Source of the DNA: Actinomycetes bacterium
Lineage (GTDB): Bacteria; Actinomycetota; Thermoleophilia; RBG-16-64-13
Assembly: GCA_021372435.1 (NCBI GenBank)
Contig: JAJFUK010000136.1
Location: 1-35,866, forward strand
Reading direction: 5' to 3'
Length of the DNA: 35,866 nucleotides
The notes under the pieces are model-generated. The model worked only from the letters and a program-made list of their open reading frames with translations. It made no database searches and was not told the origin of the DNA. A program made the translations under genes and the position numbers. Of this stretch, positions 19,394 to 27,533 are shown one piece after another (position 1 is the stretch's first letter; each line of letters begins with the position of its first letter).

Positions 19394-20313
19394 GGCTTGA
19401 CTCCTACCATGTGGCACACGACCTCATCGGTCGTGGTCACGTCAAACAGGTTCTCGTAGAGGCCGTGAGCAGCGGAGATCGCACGACCTAGCTGCTCGGC
19501 GCGACGGACTGTCGGTGTTACCCAGAGGACCTTGGGGAAGAGGCCGTGGGTATCCTGCTCGACTCCCGAGCACCAGTAGTCTTGATAGACCCGGCACTTC
19601 CTGGCTACCGAAGCGCTGCTGTGGGTCCCCAGATCGACTTCGACGAACCAGTGATACTGATAGCCTGCGGCCCGGACGGCCACAGCCAGATCTGGCCGCA
19701 GTGTCACCGAGCCCTCCAAGCTCTGCTGAAAGGACCGCCAGCAACCCGGTTCCGGCGTGAGTTCGAGAAGGTCGACGAGGTCCTGGCGGGATATGACCGT
19801 AAGATCAACGGCAAGCTGGCTGATGGCGAGAGTGTGGTCGATGAATGTCAAGGACGGCTCGCGGCGACGGACACGGGCGGCGTCGCCCTGGTGAAGCACG
19901 CGCTGGCCCACACTGCCGAGTCCGTAGATGTATGAGGCAGAGCCCGCCCGGATGCCGCCGACACGTCGCTCAAGCCGGAAGATCACCCCCGTCTCCGACA
20001 GACGCTCCAGCACGCGGCGACAGGTTCGCGCTCCGGTGAGCGGGCTCGTGTGGTCATGGAAATGTAGGTCTTCTATTTGGCTTGCCGTCAGGTAGCGGTA
20101 GAGTTCGATGCTCTTCATGACGGCTAGATCTCTCTGGCTGAGGGACTGCTTGAGTTGCCTGATAGTGCGCCGTCCGGCGCGAGACAGAGTTCTCATGTTG
20201 CTGCTACATGAGAGCGAAGCAGTCGTTGCCACTGTTTCAGTGTTTGCAGCCGATTTGCAGGATGTTGTCACGGGACTCAACCACGCGAACGGTAGTGCGA
20301 CCGGGTAGCTCAT
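19390..20313 (-). CDS. Replication-relaxation (Replic_Relax) family protein
   Basis: A 307-aa protein resembling the Replic_Relax family found on actinobacterial and firmicute plasmids and integrative elements. After a poorly conserved N-terminus, a winged-helix segment (RDLAVMKSIELYRYLTASQI ... RRVLERLSETGVI) is followed by FIDHTLAISQLAVDL and an endonuclease-like strand pattern (LRPDLAVAV ... WFVEVDLG). A role in plasmid relaxation or mobilisation is suggested for the family but not settled. The ATG overlaps the upstream ATPase stop (ATGA), and its own stop overlaps the methyltransferase start. Confidence 0.78.
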   Translation of the reverse strand: MSYPVALPFAWLSPVTTSCKSAANTETVATTASLSCSSNMRTLSRAGRRTIRQLKQSLSQRDLAVMKSIELYRYLTASQIEDLHFHDHTSPLTGARTCRRVLERLSETGVIFRLERRVGGIRAGSASYIYGLGSVGQRVLHQGDAARVRRREPSLTFIDHTLAISQLAVDLTVISRQDLVDLLELTPEPGCWRSFQQSLEGSVTLRPDLAVAVRAAGYQYHWFVEVDLGTHSSASVARKCRVYQDYWCSGVEQDTHGLFPKVLWVTPTVRRAEQLGRAISAAHGLYENLFDVTTTDEVVCHMVGVKP

Positions 20314-22532
20314 GACACCCTCCTTCTGCCGATGGGAGCTTCATCGGGAGAGGAGCCGCCGGCAATGAGTGCGGAGAGTTCCGCCTCGATGTCTTGGAGA
20401 TCGCGTCCATAGGAGCTTCTGCTCTTGGATCTGATGGTGGCAGCCTCGCCGGTGACGGCGGGCGGTTCATAGGTACGGCCGGAGGCATACGGAGTGACGT
20501 TACCCTCGGCCACTAGCGATGAGTAGGTCTCATAGAGTCCGAGGCCCTGCAGGTCATCGGTCGTAACCTCGCTTGATCCAGCGGCGATCAGCTTGGCGTC
20601 CTCGTGGCTGAGCTGGAAGCAGACGCGGGAGCGGGCGTTGGCAAGGACCGCCGACCGCAGAGCCGGAGTCAGCTGGGCCAGATGTTGATGAGCCAAAGTG
20701 AGCCCCACGCCCAGACCTCGGGCTTGAGCCAGTACCTCGGCAAGGTCGGTGGGCAGGTGGAGGTAGTCCTGGAACTCATCGATGTAGATGAAGACCGGCG
20801 ACCGGCGGTCACTTGGTATGCGCACGCGACCGAGCGCCGCCTGCCATAGGTGGGCCACCACCAGCGAGCCGAGCAGTGCTGCGGCCTCTGGACCCAGTAG
20901 GCCCTTGGCAAGCGATACCAGGAGCACCTTCTTTTTGGTGAAGACGCTGTTGATATCGAAGGCCGGTTCGGCCTGGCCGATGACGGCACGCATGCGGGGT
21001 CGAAGCAGGAAGGCCCGCAGCTTGTTCATGACCGGGGCGATAGCCTGTTGGCGTTCGCCTTCACTCAGAGAATCGAACCAGGCCCAGAACGGTTTGAGGG
21101 CGATGCTGTCGGTCACGTCTCCGACCACGTTCTTCCGGAAGCGGCGGTTCGACAGCAGAATAGGAAGCGCGCAGAGAGTCATTCCCGGCTTACCTGCCAG
21201 CGTCAAGAGCGAAGCGTGCAAAATATCCTGGGTGCGCGGTCCCCAGTTCTCACGATAGAGGTCGTGAAAGACGGCCAACACCTGATCGGCGACGAGTTCA
21301 GCCGGACGATTACCGCCCTGCAGCACGTTCAAGCCCACTGGGCGCTTCTCGTCCGCCGGATCGAGGACGACGATGTCTTCTTCGCGCTCTTTGGGTACGC
21401 GCGCAAGTACATCCTCGATGAGGTCACCTTTGGGATCGATGACCGCCACACTGCGACCGGCCGCGATGTCCTGAAGGATAAGGTTGAGCATGAGGGTTGA
21501 TTTGCCGACTCCGGTCGGACCGAGGATGTGGAGGTGCTGCAGGGAGTCGGTCAGCTTAAGGGCGAGTGGACGTTCTTGCCCCGGGTAGGTAGCGACGCTG
21601 ATGACACGTCCACGCTGGGACACGCGGCCGCTTGCCGGTAGACGTCGCGCGGTCGTTCGGACTATGCCGGGATAACTCCCATCACCGAGCGGCCAGCTGC
21701 TGAGCGCCGCCAGTTCGTGCACGTTCACAGCAACGGGCCATGATCTGGGCGCACGCGCCCATGCCAGCCTGTCGGGGTTGTCGCGTCGCAGAGTGAGTCG
21801 CACTCCGGGCGCTTCGACGGTGCGAAGAGCGGCCAGGATGCGGTTGGCGATGGCCTGCGCCGGATGCTGATCACCACCAGCAACACCGATTCGGCAGACA
21901 GCACGGAAGCCGGGCTCTTGTGTCTTCTCGCGCACCGACTTTCGGACGTCGGTTTCAAGTGCAGATGTCTTAACCGCCATCCCTTTGAAGACATCGGACC
22001 ACGATGCCGAGGACGCATCCTGCTTTGGGGCATCGGTGGGAGCGAGACGCGGTCCGAGCAGCCACTGGAAGACGACGGTGTCGTTCTTACCGGTGCTCGA
22101 AAGGGCTGCGATCAGCGCTCTTGAAACGTGGTCGATGTTCGAGGTCTTGAGCGCACGGTGGGTTGGCGTTTGCCGAAGTTGCCAGGCATGACCGGGGCAA
22201 GTGGTCGCCTGATGATCGATGAGCTCAGCGGAAACACCCGGCAGATACGACTGCAGTTGAGCAAGCACGGTTGCGGCATAGTCCTTGGCCAGCCCCAGCC
22301 GATAGGTGAGCCGACCCTCTGCAACGACGGTTTCGAGACCAATGACGTGTCGCCGCCGGTCACTGGCCAGGTTGCGCAGGAAGGCGACGACATCTTCCGC
22401 TTCGATCTCACGGGGCCAGTCGAGCTTGTACCAGAGAGAAGGGGGCTGGGCGCCACCGGCCATGAGGGCCAGGCCGGTAGCGGCCGCACCCGCTCCCAGA
22501 AGACCGATGAGCGCCAGTTCTTGTTCGCTCAT
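20310..22532 (-). CDS. VirD4/TraD-like DNA-transfer ATPase (type IV coupling protein)
   Basis: A 740-aa membrane-anchored P-loop ATPase of the type IV coupling/HerA-FtsK superfamily, expected to pump DNA through a conjugation channel. An N-terminal membrane segment (about 7-26) is followed by a long variable domain, then Walker A GPTGVGKST (Lys344), Walker B VFIYIDEFQD (Asp585-Glu586) and a TraG/TraD C-terminal core (GLGVGLTLAHQHLAQL). It starts in an ATGA overlap with the small acidic ORF. No other mating-channel genes are present, so it probably works with a channel supplied in trans, or performs another DNA-translocation task. Confidence 0.88.
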   Translation of the reverse strand: MSEQELALIGLLGAGAAATGLALMAGGAQPPSLWYKLDWPREIEAEDVVAFLRNLASDRRRHVIGLETVVAEGRLTYRLGLAKDYAATVLAQLQSYLPGVSAELIDHQATTCPGHAWQLRQTPTHRALKTSNIDHVSRALIAALSSTGKNDTVVFQWLLGPRLAPTDAPKQDASSASWSDVFKGMAVKTSALETDVRKSVREKTQEPGFRAVCRIGVAGGDQHPAQAIANRILAALRTVEAPGVRLTLRRDNPDRLAWARAPRSWPVAVNVHELAALSSWPLGDGSYPGIVRTTARRLPASGRVSQRGRVISVATYPGQERPLALKLTDSLQHLHILGPTGVGKSTLMLNLILQDIAAGRSVAVIDPKGDLIEDVLARVPKEREEDIVVLDPADEKRPVGLNVLQGGNRPAELVADQVLAVFHDLYRENWGPRTQDILHASLLTLAGKPGMTLCALPILLSNRRFRKNVVGDVTDSIALKPFWAWFDSLSEGERQQAIAPVMNKLRAFLLRPRMRAVIGQAEPAFDINSVFTKKKVLLVSLAKGLLGPEAAALLGSLVVAHLWQAALGRVRIPSDRRSPVFIYIDEFQDYLHLPTDLAEVLAQARGLGVGLTLAHQHLAQLTPALRSAVLANARSRVCFQLSHEDAKLIAAGSSEVTTDDLQGLGLYETYSSLVAEGNVTPYASGRTYEPPAVTGEAATIRSKSRSSYGRDLQDIEAELSALIAGGSSPDEAPIGRRRVS

Positions 22533-22747
22533 AGGTGTTCCTCCGGGCGCGTGGGCTGCTTGTCGTCGGTCGGGGAGGCCGACGAGTCCGCGTCGCTGTC
22601 TTTCTGGGCCTGCGCCTCGGCTTCGGCCTCGGCCTCAGCTTTGGCTTGGGCCAACTGTATGAGAGCCCGACCGAGCTTGGTGTAGTCGGGCGGATTCTTC
22701 CGTATGGAACGAATGGAGATATGACGTATGGAAGCGTCCTTACTCAT
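22529..22747 (-). CDS. Small Ala/Glu-rich protein at the head of the transfer operon
   Basis: A 72-aa protein with a basic N-terminus (HISIRSIRKNPPDYTKLGRA), a helical AKAEAEAEAEAQAQ stretch and an acidic Ser/Asp tail. GGGGAGGT before the ATG is a strong ribosome binding site. Its stop overlaps the ATPase start. The N-terminal pattern resembles small proteins that precede coupling-type ATPases on actinobacterial elements, but I know no function for them. It may be an accessory factor of the ATPase. Confidence 0.7.
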   Translation of the reverse strand: MSKDASIRHISIRSIRKNPPDYTKLGRALIQLAQAKAEAEAEAEAQAQKDSDADSSASPTDDKQPTRPEEHL

Positions 22748-22807
22748 GGTTACCTCCCCTCTGACCCGCCATTCCCGCGTTACTGGGGCCCACCACGAGT
22801 CAGATTC

Positions 22808-22836
22808 AGTAAATGATGCATTTGTGCATCAGTCAA
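22808..22836 (-). promoter_or_regulatory. Transfer-operon promoter with operator in the spacer
   Basis: On the minus strand, TTGACT (22836-22831), an exactly 17-bp spacer, and TTTACT (22813-22808). The perfect dyad TGATGCATTTGTGCATCA (22814-22831) fills the spacer and touches the -35 box, so a bound repressor would block polymerase. It is related to the dyad in the XRE promoter. The leader is about 55 nt. Confidence 0.7.
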
Positions 22837-22886
22837 GTGCAAATGTCTATTTCACAACACCGACCGGGTAGCCTCGGGCTCTGGTA

Positions 22887-23069
22887 TCACCACCCCTGGC
22901 GACGGCGGATGATGATGGCGACTATCAGCACCAGAACCGCGAACCCGAGTAGAAACGGGATGGCCGGAGCGAGGAAGTCATAGATGATCCTCATGAGCCA
23001 GGCGAGGATCGCGATGACTATGATCGCTCCGGCCACCTTCCCAAGTAGTTTGCTGAACCAGTCACCCAT
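22887..23069 (-). CDS. Small two-helix membrane protein
   Basis: A 60-aa, very hydrophobic protein with two membrane segments (about 12-29 and 36-53) and a basic RRRQGW end. It lies 12 nt after the upstream small gene in a three-gene leftward operon of small proteins. Small membrane proteins in transfer regions may help the coupling ATPase or the membrane pore. No family is recognised. The ribosome binding site is weak. Confidence 0.6.
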   Translation of the reverse strand: MGDWFSKLLGKVAGAIIVIAILAWLMRIIYDFLAPAIPFLLGFAVLVLIVAIIIRRRQGW

Positions 23070-23081
23070 GGGCGGTAGCTG

Positions 23082-23369
23082 TTACCTCGTGCGTCCGCGG
23101 GAGACGGCAGTGTCCTGCGGGTCCCGAGACGCGATGAACGACTCCACGATGAGCGCCTTGCGGGCTTCGTGAGCCTGAGCGTTCAGCCAGGCCTGATGCT
23201 GCAGGGCCAGGGCTTCGAGATTCCTCTGGGTTTCGGCGAGCTCACGCTTGACCCGCTGGACTCGTTTCATGTGGCGGCGCTTCCTCCAGCTGTCGATCTC
23301 GGTGATGGCATTGAGTACCAACATCATTGCGGCTCCCGTACCAAGCGAGAACAAGAGAAACTCGTCCAT
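23082..23369 (-). CDS. Small membrane-anchored coiled-coil protein
   Basis: A 95-aa protein with an N-terminal membrane segment (FLLFSLGTGAAMMLVLNAI) followed by a basic, helical, likely coiled-coil region (KRVQRVKRELAETQRNLEAL) and a charged tail. ATG 23369 lies 2 nt after the stop of the gene before it and is preferred over a much longer frame that would overlap that gene throughout. It probably acts at the membrane with its neighbours. The function is unknown. Confidence 0.6.
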   Translation of the reverse strand: MDEFLLFSLGTGAAMMLVLNAITEIDSWRKRRHMKRVQRVKRELAETQRNLEALALQHQAWLNAQAHEARKALIVESFIASRDPQDTAVSRGRTR

Positions 23370-23371
23370 CG

Positions 23372-23674
23372 CTACCACCTGCTGATGGCCTGGGCAGCGC
23401 CCAGCGCGTAGGCATCGACGATATGCTTGTAGCGCGCGGCCCCAGACGGGGCGATCTTGCAGAGATGATCTTCGAGCTCGCTCAGCGCCCCGGCGTTCTG
23501 CAGGGCCGTGTTGGTGACGTACGCCCGCGCCTGCTCGCGCATGTTGGCCACCAGTCCCCGAGCGATCACGCACTCTACATCGCGCGTGAGCTGGCGCTGG
23601 GTCGGTTTGCTGAGTTGCTCGATGGCCCGGGGCATACCCTCATCGCCGGACAAAACCAGCTGCTTGTTTCCCAT
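23372..23674 (-). CDS. Hypothetical 100-aa helical protein
   Basis: A helical, soluble-looking protein (PTQRQLTRDVECVIARGLVA in the middle, AYVTNTALQNAGALSELEDH after it). AAGGAGG before the ATG makes the start firm. It heads the leftward small-protein operon (23674 to 22887). I recognise no family. A position upstream of two membrane proteins in a transfer module suggests a structural or regulatory partner. Confidence 0.65.
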   Translation of the reverse strand: MGNKQLVLSGDEGMPRAIEQLSKPTQRQLTRDVECVIARGLVANMREQARAYVTNTALQNAGALSELEDHLCKIAPSGAARYKHIVDAYALGAAQAISRW

Positions 23675-23730
23675 CTCGTCCTCCTTGAGCGCTATGCTCT
23701 TTTGTGATTGCCCACCCCTGCCGCGCTTGA

Positions 23731-23759
23731 TTGAGACAGGGACTGCAATCTCGTTATGA
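23731..23759 (+). promoter_or_regulatory. Promoter for the rightward 321-aa gene
   Basis: TTGAGA (23731-23736), 17-bp spacer, TTATGA (23754-23759). It is in the divergent gap between the small-protein operon and the gene at 23843. No operator of the TGATGCA type is seen here. Confidence 0.45.
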
Positions 23760-23842
23760 GTTGAGGCTAAAGTGGGGGAGCGGCTGCTGGGGCGACTGGG
23801 AAGAAAAATGGAAAAGCCCGCAAAAACGGAAGAGCGGGAGGG

Positions 23843-24808
23843 ATGCTGGACGTGGCATTGAACCAGAGCAGCAAGAGAGATGATCTTATCGCGGACCTTG
23901 TGTTTCTGCGCAAAGGACGCGGCTTGACAACCGACAGGATCTTCGGTGCCGGCACGGTTGAAGAAGCGTGCGGTGGTCCGCAGCCTGCGGAGGTCACCCG
24001 AGAGCGGCTCGTCTCAGCTATCTACGCTCTCGCGGATAGTGAGAGCAGAGATGCGCTGCTCGCGGCGTACGGGCTATTGCCGACTACCGAGGGGCTACCT
24101 ACACTGGACGCGCGTCGCAAGGCGTACGGCAGACAGGCAAATCGAGGACCGGATACTCTTGCAGATCGTGAAGATGCCGCCATCAAGGAGCTGGCGCTCA
24201 CACTCCTCACAGCCTACTATGCAGGCTCACCATTTCTCTCGCAGCTACCGATACCCCACGGCGGCTATCTCATGGACTACCTGGTCGTAACCACCATCTA
24301 CCGCGACCGAAGGTTCACAGAGCATCAGCAGAGGCGTCGCATCATCTCGCTCGTTAATGGGGCGGCCTCATTCAAGTACGTGAGCAGCAATGAGAGTGGG
24401 AGTGCGCGTACGGTGCTTCTTGATCCAAGAGGTTGTACGGTGGAGACAGAATACGTCCCCGGCGGCTCTGTGCACGTGCTTCGCTTTCCCGAGCTGAGGC
24501 GAGGCGATGTTCACGAGTTCGGCTTCAGAGAGATGATTGAAGGCTCACAGGCTGAAGAGGATGTGCAGTTAAGTGATTTTGCCGGGCAGTCATTCGAGAC
24601 GCCGACTCTCCTCTATGGGCAGGAGGTCGTGTTTTTGGGGGACAAGCCACCCATCATCTGGGCCTATCAGAATCTATCGCGGGTTGAGAGGCCGAGCACT
24701 CCAGAAAAGAACGAAGTGCTCCAATTCGAGAATAGCGACAGCCTGCGGAAGGAGTCCCGTCATTTGTACGGGGGGCTGTTCTCCGGGATCGCTTGGCGTT
24801 GGCAATGA
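23843..24808 (+). CDS. Hypothetical protein, possibly regulatory (321 aa)
   Basis: Not recognised with certainty. The N-terminus (DDLIADLVFLRKGRGLTTDR) resembles an opening seen in actinobacterial regulator-like proteins of unknown function. The middle is helical (LVSAIYALADSESRDALLAA), and the last 150 residues look beta-rich (GCTVETEYVPGGSVHVLRF). ATG 23843 follows GGGAGGG. It has its own promoter and stands between the transfer module and the restriction cassette, which starts 286 nt downstream. It could control the cassette or be a defence gene of its own. Confidence 0.7.
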   Translation: MLDVALNQSSKRDDLIADLVFLRKGRGLTTDRIFGAGTVEEACGGPQPAEVTRERLVSAIYALADSESRDALLAAYGLLPTTEGLPTLDARRKAYGRQANRGPDTLADREDAAIKELALTLLTAYYAGSPFLSQLPIPHGGYLMDYLVVTTIYRDRRFTEHQQRRRIISLVNGAASFKYVSSNESGSARTVLLDPRGCTVETEYVPGGSVHVLRFPELRRGDVHEFGFREMIEGSQAEEDVQLSDFAGQSFETPTLLYGQEVVFLGDKPPIIWAYQNLSRVERPSTPEKNEVLQFENSDSLRKESRHLYGGLFSGIAWRWQ

Positions 24809-24836
24809 CTCCTTGCCGCAACGTGCGTCTTGTCAA

Positions 24837-24875
24837 TATGCAGTTTTGTGCATCAGTTATACAAGTGGTATAACT
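24837..24875 (+). promoter_or_regulatory. hsdM promoter with an inverted repeat over the -10 box
   Basis: TTGTGC (24846-24851), 17-bp spacer, TATAAC (24869-24874). A perfect 8-bp inverted repeat, AGTTATAC-AAGTG-GTATAACT (24855-24875), spans the spacer and -10 box. A TGCATCA half-site (24849-24855), the same word as in the XRE and transfer operators, touches the -35 box. The leader to hsdM is about 214 nt and holds no convincing gene. Confidence 0.6.
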
Positions 24876-25094
24876 ATATACAGTTCCAGCGCCTATTCCG
24901 CATCGACTGCTGGCCATGCCTGACCTCAGGAGAATGCGATATCTCTCCTTGCCGTCCGGTCCCAGTAGTAGAGTAAGAAGGCGCGTGGCGTTGTCGAGAA
25001 CGTTATCTCGAATCAATTCATCATGAGGCGCGAATATGACAAGAACCAATAGACTTCAAGACGCAACACTGCCATCAGCGCAGAAGGTGGCGAT

Positions 25095-27533
25095 GTGGTA
25101 GTGGCTCTCAAGAAGTCTGACCTCTACGGTTCGCTGTGGAAGAGCTGTGACGAGCTCCGGGGAGGCATGGATGCCTCCCAGTATAAGGACTACATCCTGA
25201 CTCTTCTGTTCGTTAAATACGTTTCCGACAAAGCCAAGACCGACCGGAACAGTCTGATAGACGTTCCCGCCGGAGGCTCCTTCGACGACCTCGTCTCCTT
25301 CAAAGGCGACAAAGAGATCGGCGACAAGATCAACAAGGCCATCGGCAAACTGGCTGAAGCCAATGACCTACAGAAGGTTATCGACCTGGCCGACTTCAAC
25401 GACGAGGAGAAGCTTGGCAAAGGTAAGGAGATGCAGGACCGACTCACCAAGCTGGTTGCCATCTTCCAGGATCTTGACTTCCGTGGCTCTCGGGCTGAGG
25501 GCGATGATCTTCTCGGTGACGCTTACGAGTACCTCATGCGCCACTTCGCTACCGAATCCGGCAAGTCCAAGGGGCAGTTCTACACCCCAGCCGAAGTATC
25601 GCGCGTGATGGCTAAGCTGATCGGCATCACACCAGGTACCCCGGTCTCGGCTACCGTCTACGACCCAACGTGCGGCTCCGGATCACTGCTCCTCAAGGTG
25701 GCAGATGAAGCTCCAAAGGGGCTGACGATCTACGGCCAGGAGAAGGACAACGCCACCTGGGCCTTGGCCAAGATGAATATGATTCTTCACGGCAATGAGA
25801 TAGCCGACATCCGCAAGGGCGACACCATCACCAGCCCGCAGTTCCTGAAGAACGACCAGCTTGAAACGTTCGACTTCCTGGTAGCCAATCCGCCATTCTC
25901 CACTAAGTCTTGGAGCAGCGGACTTGAGAAGGACTACGGCCGCTTCGAGTTCGGAATGCCTCCGGCCAAGAATGGCGACTACGCCTTCTTGCTCCACATG
26001 CTGAAGTCTCTGAAGAGTACCGGCCGGGCCGCGGTCATCCTTCCCCACGGCGTGCTGTTCCGAGGAAATGCTGAGGGGCAGATTCGCAAAGAGATAGTCC
26101 GACGCGGGTATATCAAGGGCATTATCGGCCTACCGCCGAACCTCTTCTACGGCACGGGCATTCCTGCCTGCATTTTGGTTCTGGACAAGAAGGACGCAGC
26201 CCAGCGTCATGGCATATTTGTGATCGATGCCTCCAAGGGCTTCATGAAGGACGGGAACAAGAACCGGCTGAGACCTCGCGATATGCACAAGATCATCGAT
26301 GTCTTTGTTAGGCAATTGGAGGTCCCTGGCTATTCGAGGATGGTTCCTCTCAGCGAGATCGCCAGTCCTGCCAACGACTACAACCTGAATATCCCTCGCT
26401 ACGTTGACTCATCGGAGCCGGAGGATATCCAAGACTTGCATGCTCATCTTCACGGTGGCATTCCCGAGCGGGACATAGATGCTCTAAAGGATTACTGGGA
26501 AGCGTTTCCGGCTCTTCGCCAGAAGCTGTTCAAGTCCCTGCGTGAGGGCTACTTGGAGCTGGCAGTTGATCCGTCGATCGTCCAGCAGACGATCATGAAC
26601 GCAGAGGAATACCTCACTCTGAAAGGCGAGACTGCTGAGGCCGTGCGTCACTGGTGGCAGGGCCATCGTGACAATCTGACTGCTATTGATTCATCGACCA
26701 GACCGACCGACCTCATCGAGTCGCTCTCCGAGAGTCTACTTGTCCTGTTTAGGGGTCGGCCGCTCGTTGATGAGTACGCGGTCTATGAGCAACTGATGAG
26801 CTATTGGAACGAGACCATGCACGACGATGTCGCGCTGATCATGAGTGAAGGCTGGGAGGGTGCCGCAAGGCCTCGGAAGACCCTCGAAGACAAGGATCGA
26901 AAGATGTCCGAGACACCTGACCTGGTGATTGGGTCCGGTCGCAACGCGACGAAGTACAAGATGGACCTGATTCCGCCTCACCTGATTACTTCCAAGTACT
27001 TCCCAGAGCTGCAGACGGAGCTGGATGAGGTAGGTGCGAAGCTTGAGATGGCGACGCAGGCCGTTGACGACTACGCCGATGAACACGGCCACGACGAAGG
27101 ACTGCTTTCGGATGCAGTCGACGATAAGGGAAAACTCTCCCAGAAGGCTGCCAAGGATGCTTTGAAGGAGGCGAAGGTAGCTGACGATGAGGAAACGGCT
27201 GCATGTGCCCAAACGGCGATCGAGCTCCTGCAGGTCGAGGCATCGGCCAAGAAGTCCGTCAAGGACGCGCAGTCGGAGCTCAATCGAAAGGTGCTGTGCA
27301 AATACGGTGAACTCGTCGAGCAAGAGGTCACAGCCATCTTGCTTGATGGCAAGTGGCACAAAACGATATCCCAGCGCGTGATTGTTGAGATTGACGGGCT
27401 CACTCTTGTCCTGGCTAATCGGATCTTGGAGCTCGGCGCACGGTACGGCGAGACGCTTGGGGCACTTGACGCCCGGCTAGCTGACCTGGAATCAAAGGTG
27501 GCCAGTCACTTGGCCACAATGGGGCTTGACTAG
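25095..27533 (+). CDS. hsdM: Type I restriction-modification methyltransferase subunit
   Basis: N6-adenine methylase subunit that, with HsdS, methylates the target and, with HsdR, forms the restriction complex. The 812-aa protein has the N-terminal HsdM helical domain (YGSLWKSCDELRGGMDASQY), SAM motif I (DPTCGSGSLL, Cys193) and catalytic motif IV NPPF (265-268). Residues from about 640 on form an extra charged, coiled-coil region, making it longer than the usual 500-550 aa HsdM; long forms are known. GTG 25095 has GAAGGTGG upstream; GTG 25101 is an alternative. The stop abuts the hsdS start. Confidence 0.95.
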   Translation: MVVALKKSDLYGSLWKSCDELRGGMDASQYKDYILTLLFVKYVSDKAKTDRNSLIDVPAGGSFDDLVSFKGDKEIGDKINKAIGKLAEANDLQKVIDLADFNDEEKLGKGKEMQDRLTKLVAIFQDLDFRGSRAEGDDLLGDAYEYLMRHFATESGKSKGQFYTPAEVSRVMAKLIGITPGTPVSATVYDPTCGSGSLLLKVADEAPKGLTIYGQEKDNATWALAKMNMILHGNEIADIRKGDTITSPQFLKNDQLETFDFLVANPPFSTKSWSSGLEKDYGRFEFGMPPAKNGDYAFLLHMLKSLKSTGRAAVILPHGVLFRGNAEGQIRKEIVRRGYIKGIIGLPPNLFYGTGIPACILVLDKKDAAQRHGIFVIDASKGFMKDGNKNRLRPRDMHKIIDVFVRQLEVPGYSRMVPLSEIASPANDYNLNIPRYVDSSEPEDIQDLHAHLHGGIPERDIDALKDYWEAFPALRQKLFKSLREGYLELAVDPSIVQQTIMNAEEYLTLKGETAEAVRHWWQGHRDNLTAIDSSTRPTDLIESLSESLLVLFRGRPLVDEYAVYEQLMSYWNETMHDDVALIMSEGWEGAARPRKTLEDKDRKMSETPDLVIGSGRNATKYKMDLIPPHLITSKYFPELQTELDEVGAKLEMATQAVDDYADEHGHDEGLLSDAVDDKGKLSQKAAKDALKEAKVADDEETAACAQTAIELLQVEASAKKSVKDAQSELNRKVLCKYGELVEQEVTAILLDGKWHKTISQRVIVEIDGLTLVLANRILELGARYGETLGALDARLADLESKVASHLATMGLD

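Noticed and set aside
23370-23573. N-terminal extension of the small coiled-coil membrane protein (163-codon version)
   Set aside because: It would overlap the upstream 100-aa gene completely; the internal ATG at 23369 follows that gene's stop by 2 nt and begins with a membrane segment.
24916-25026. 36-codon Arg-rich frame in the hsdM leader
   Set aside because: The only good AGGAG is one base from an internal ATG, too close to work, and there is no other coding sign. A leader peptide cannot be excluded.
24654-25049. Minus-strand frame of 131 codons in front of hsdM
   Set aside because: Half overlaps the 321-aa gene, it covers the hsdM promoter and operator, and it has no ribosome binding site or known domain.
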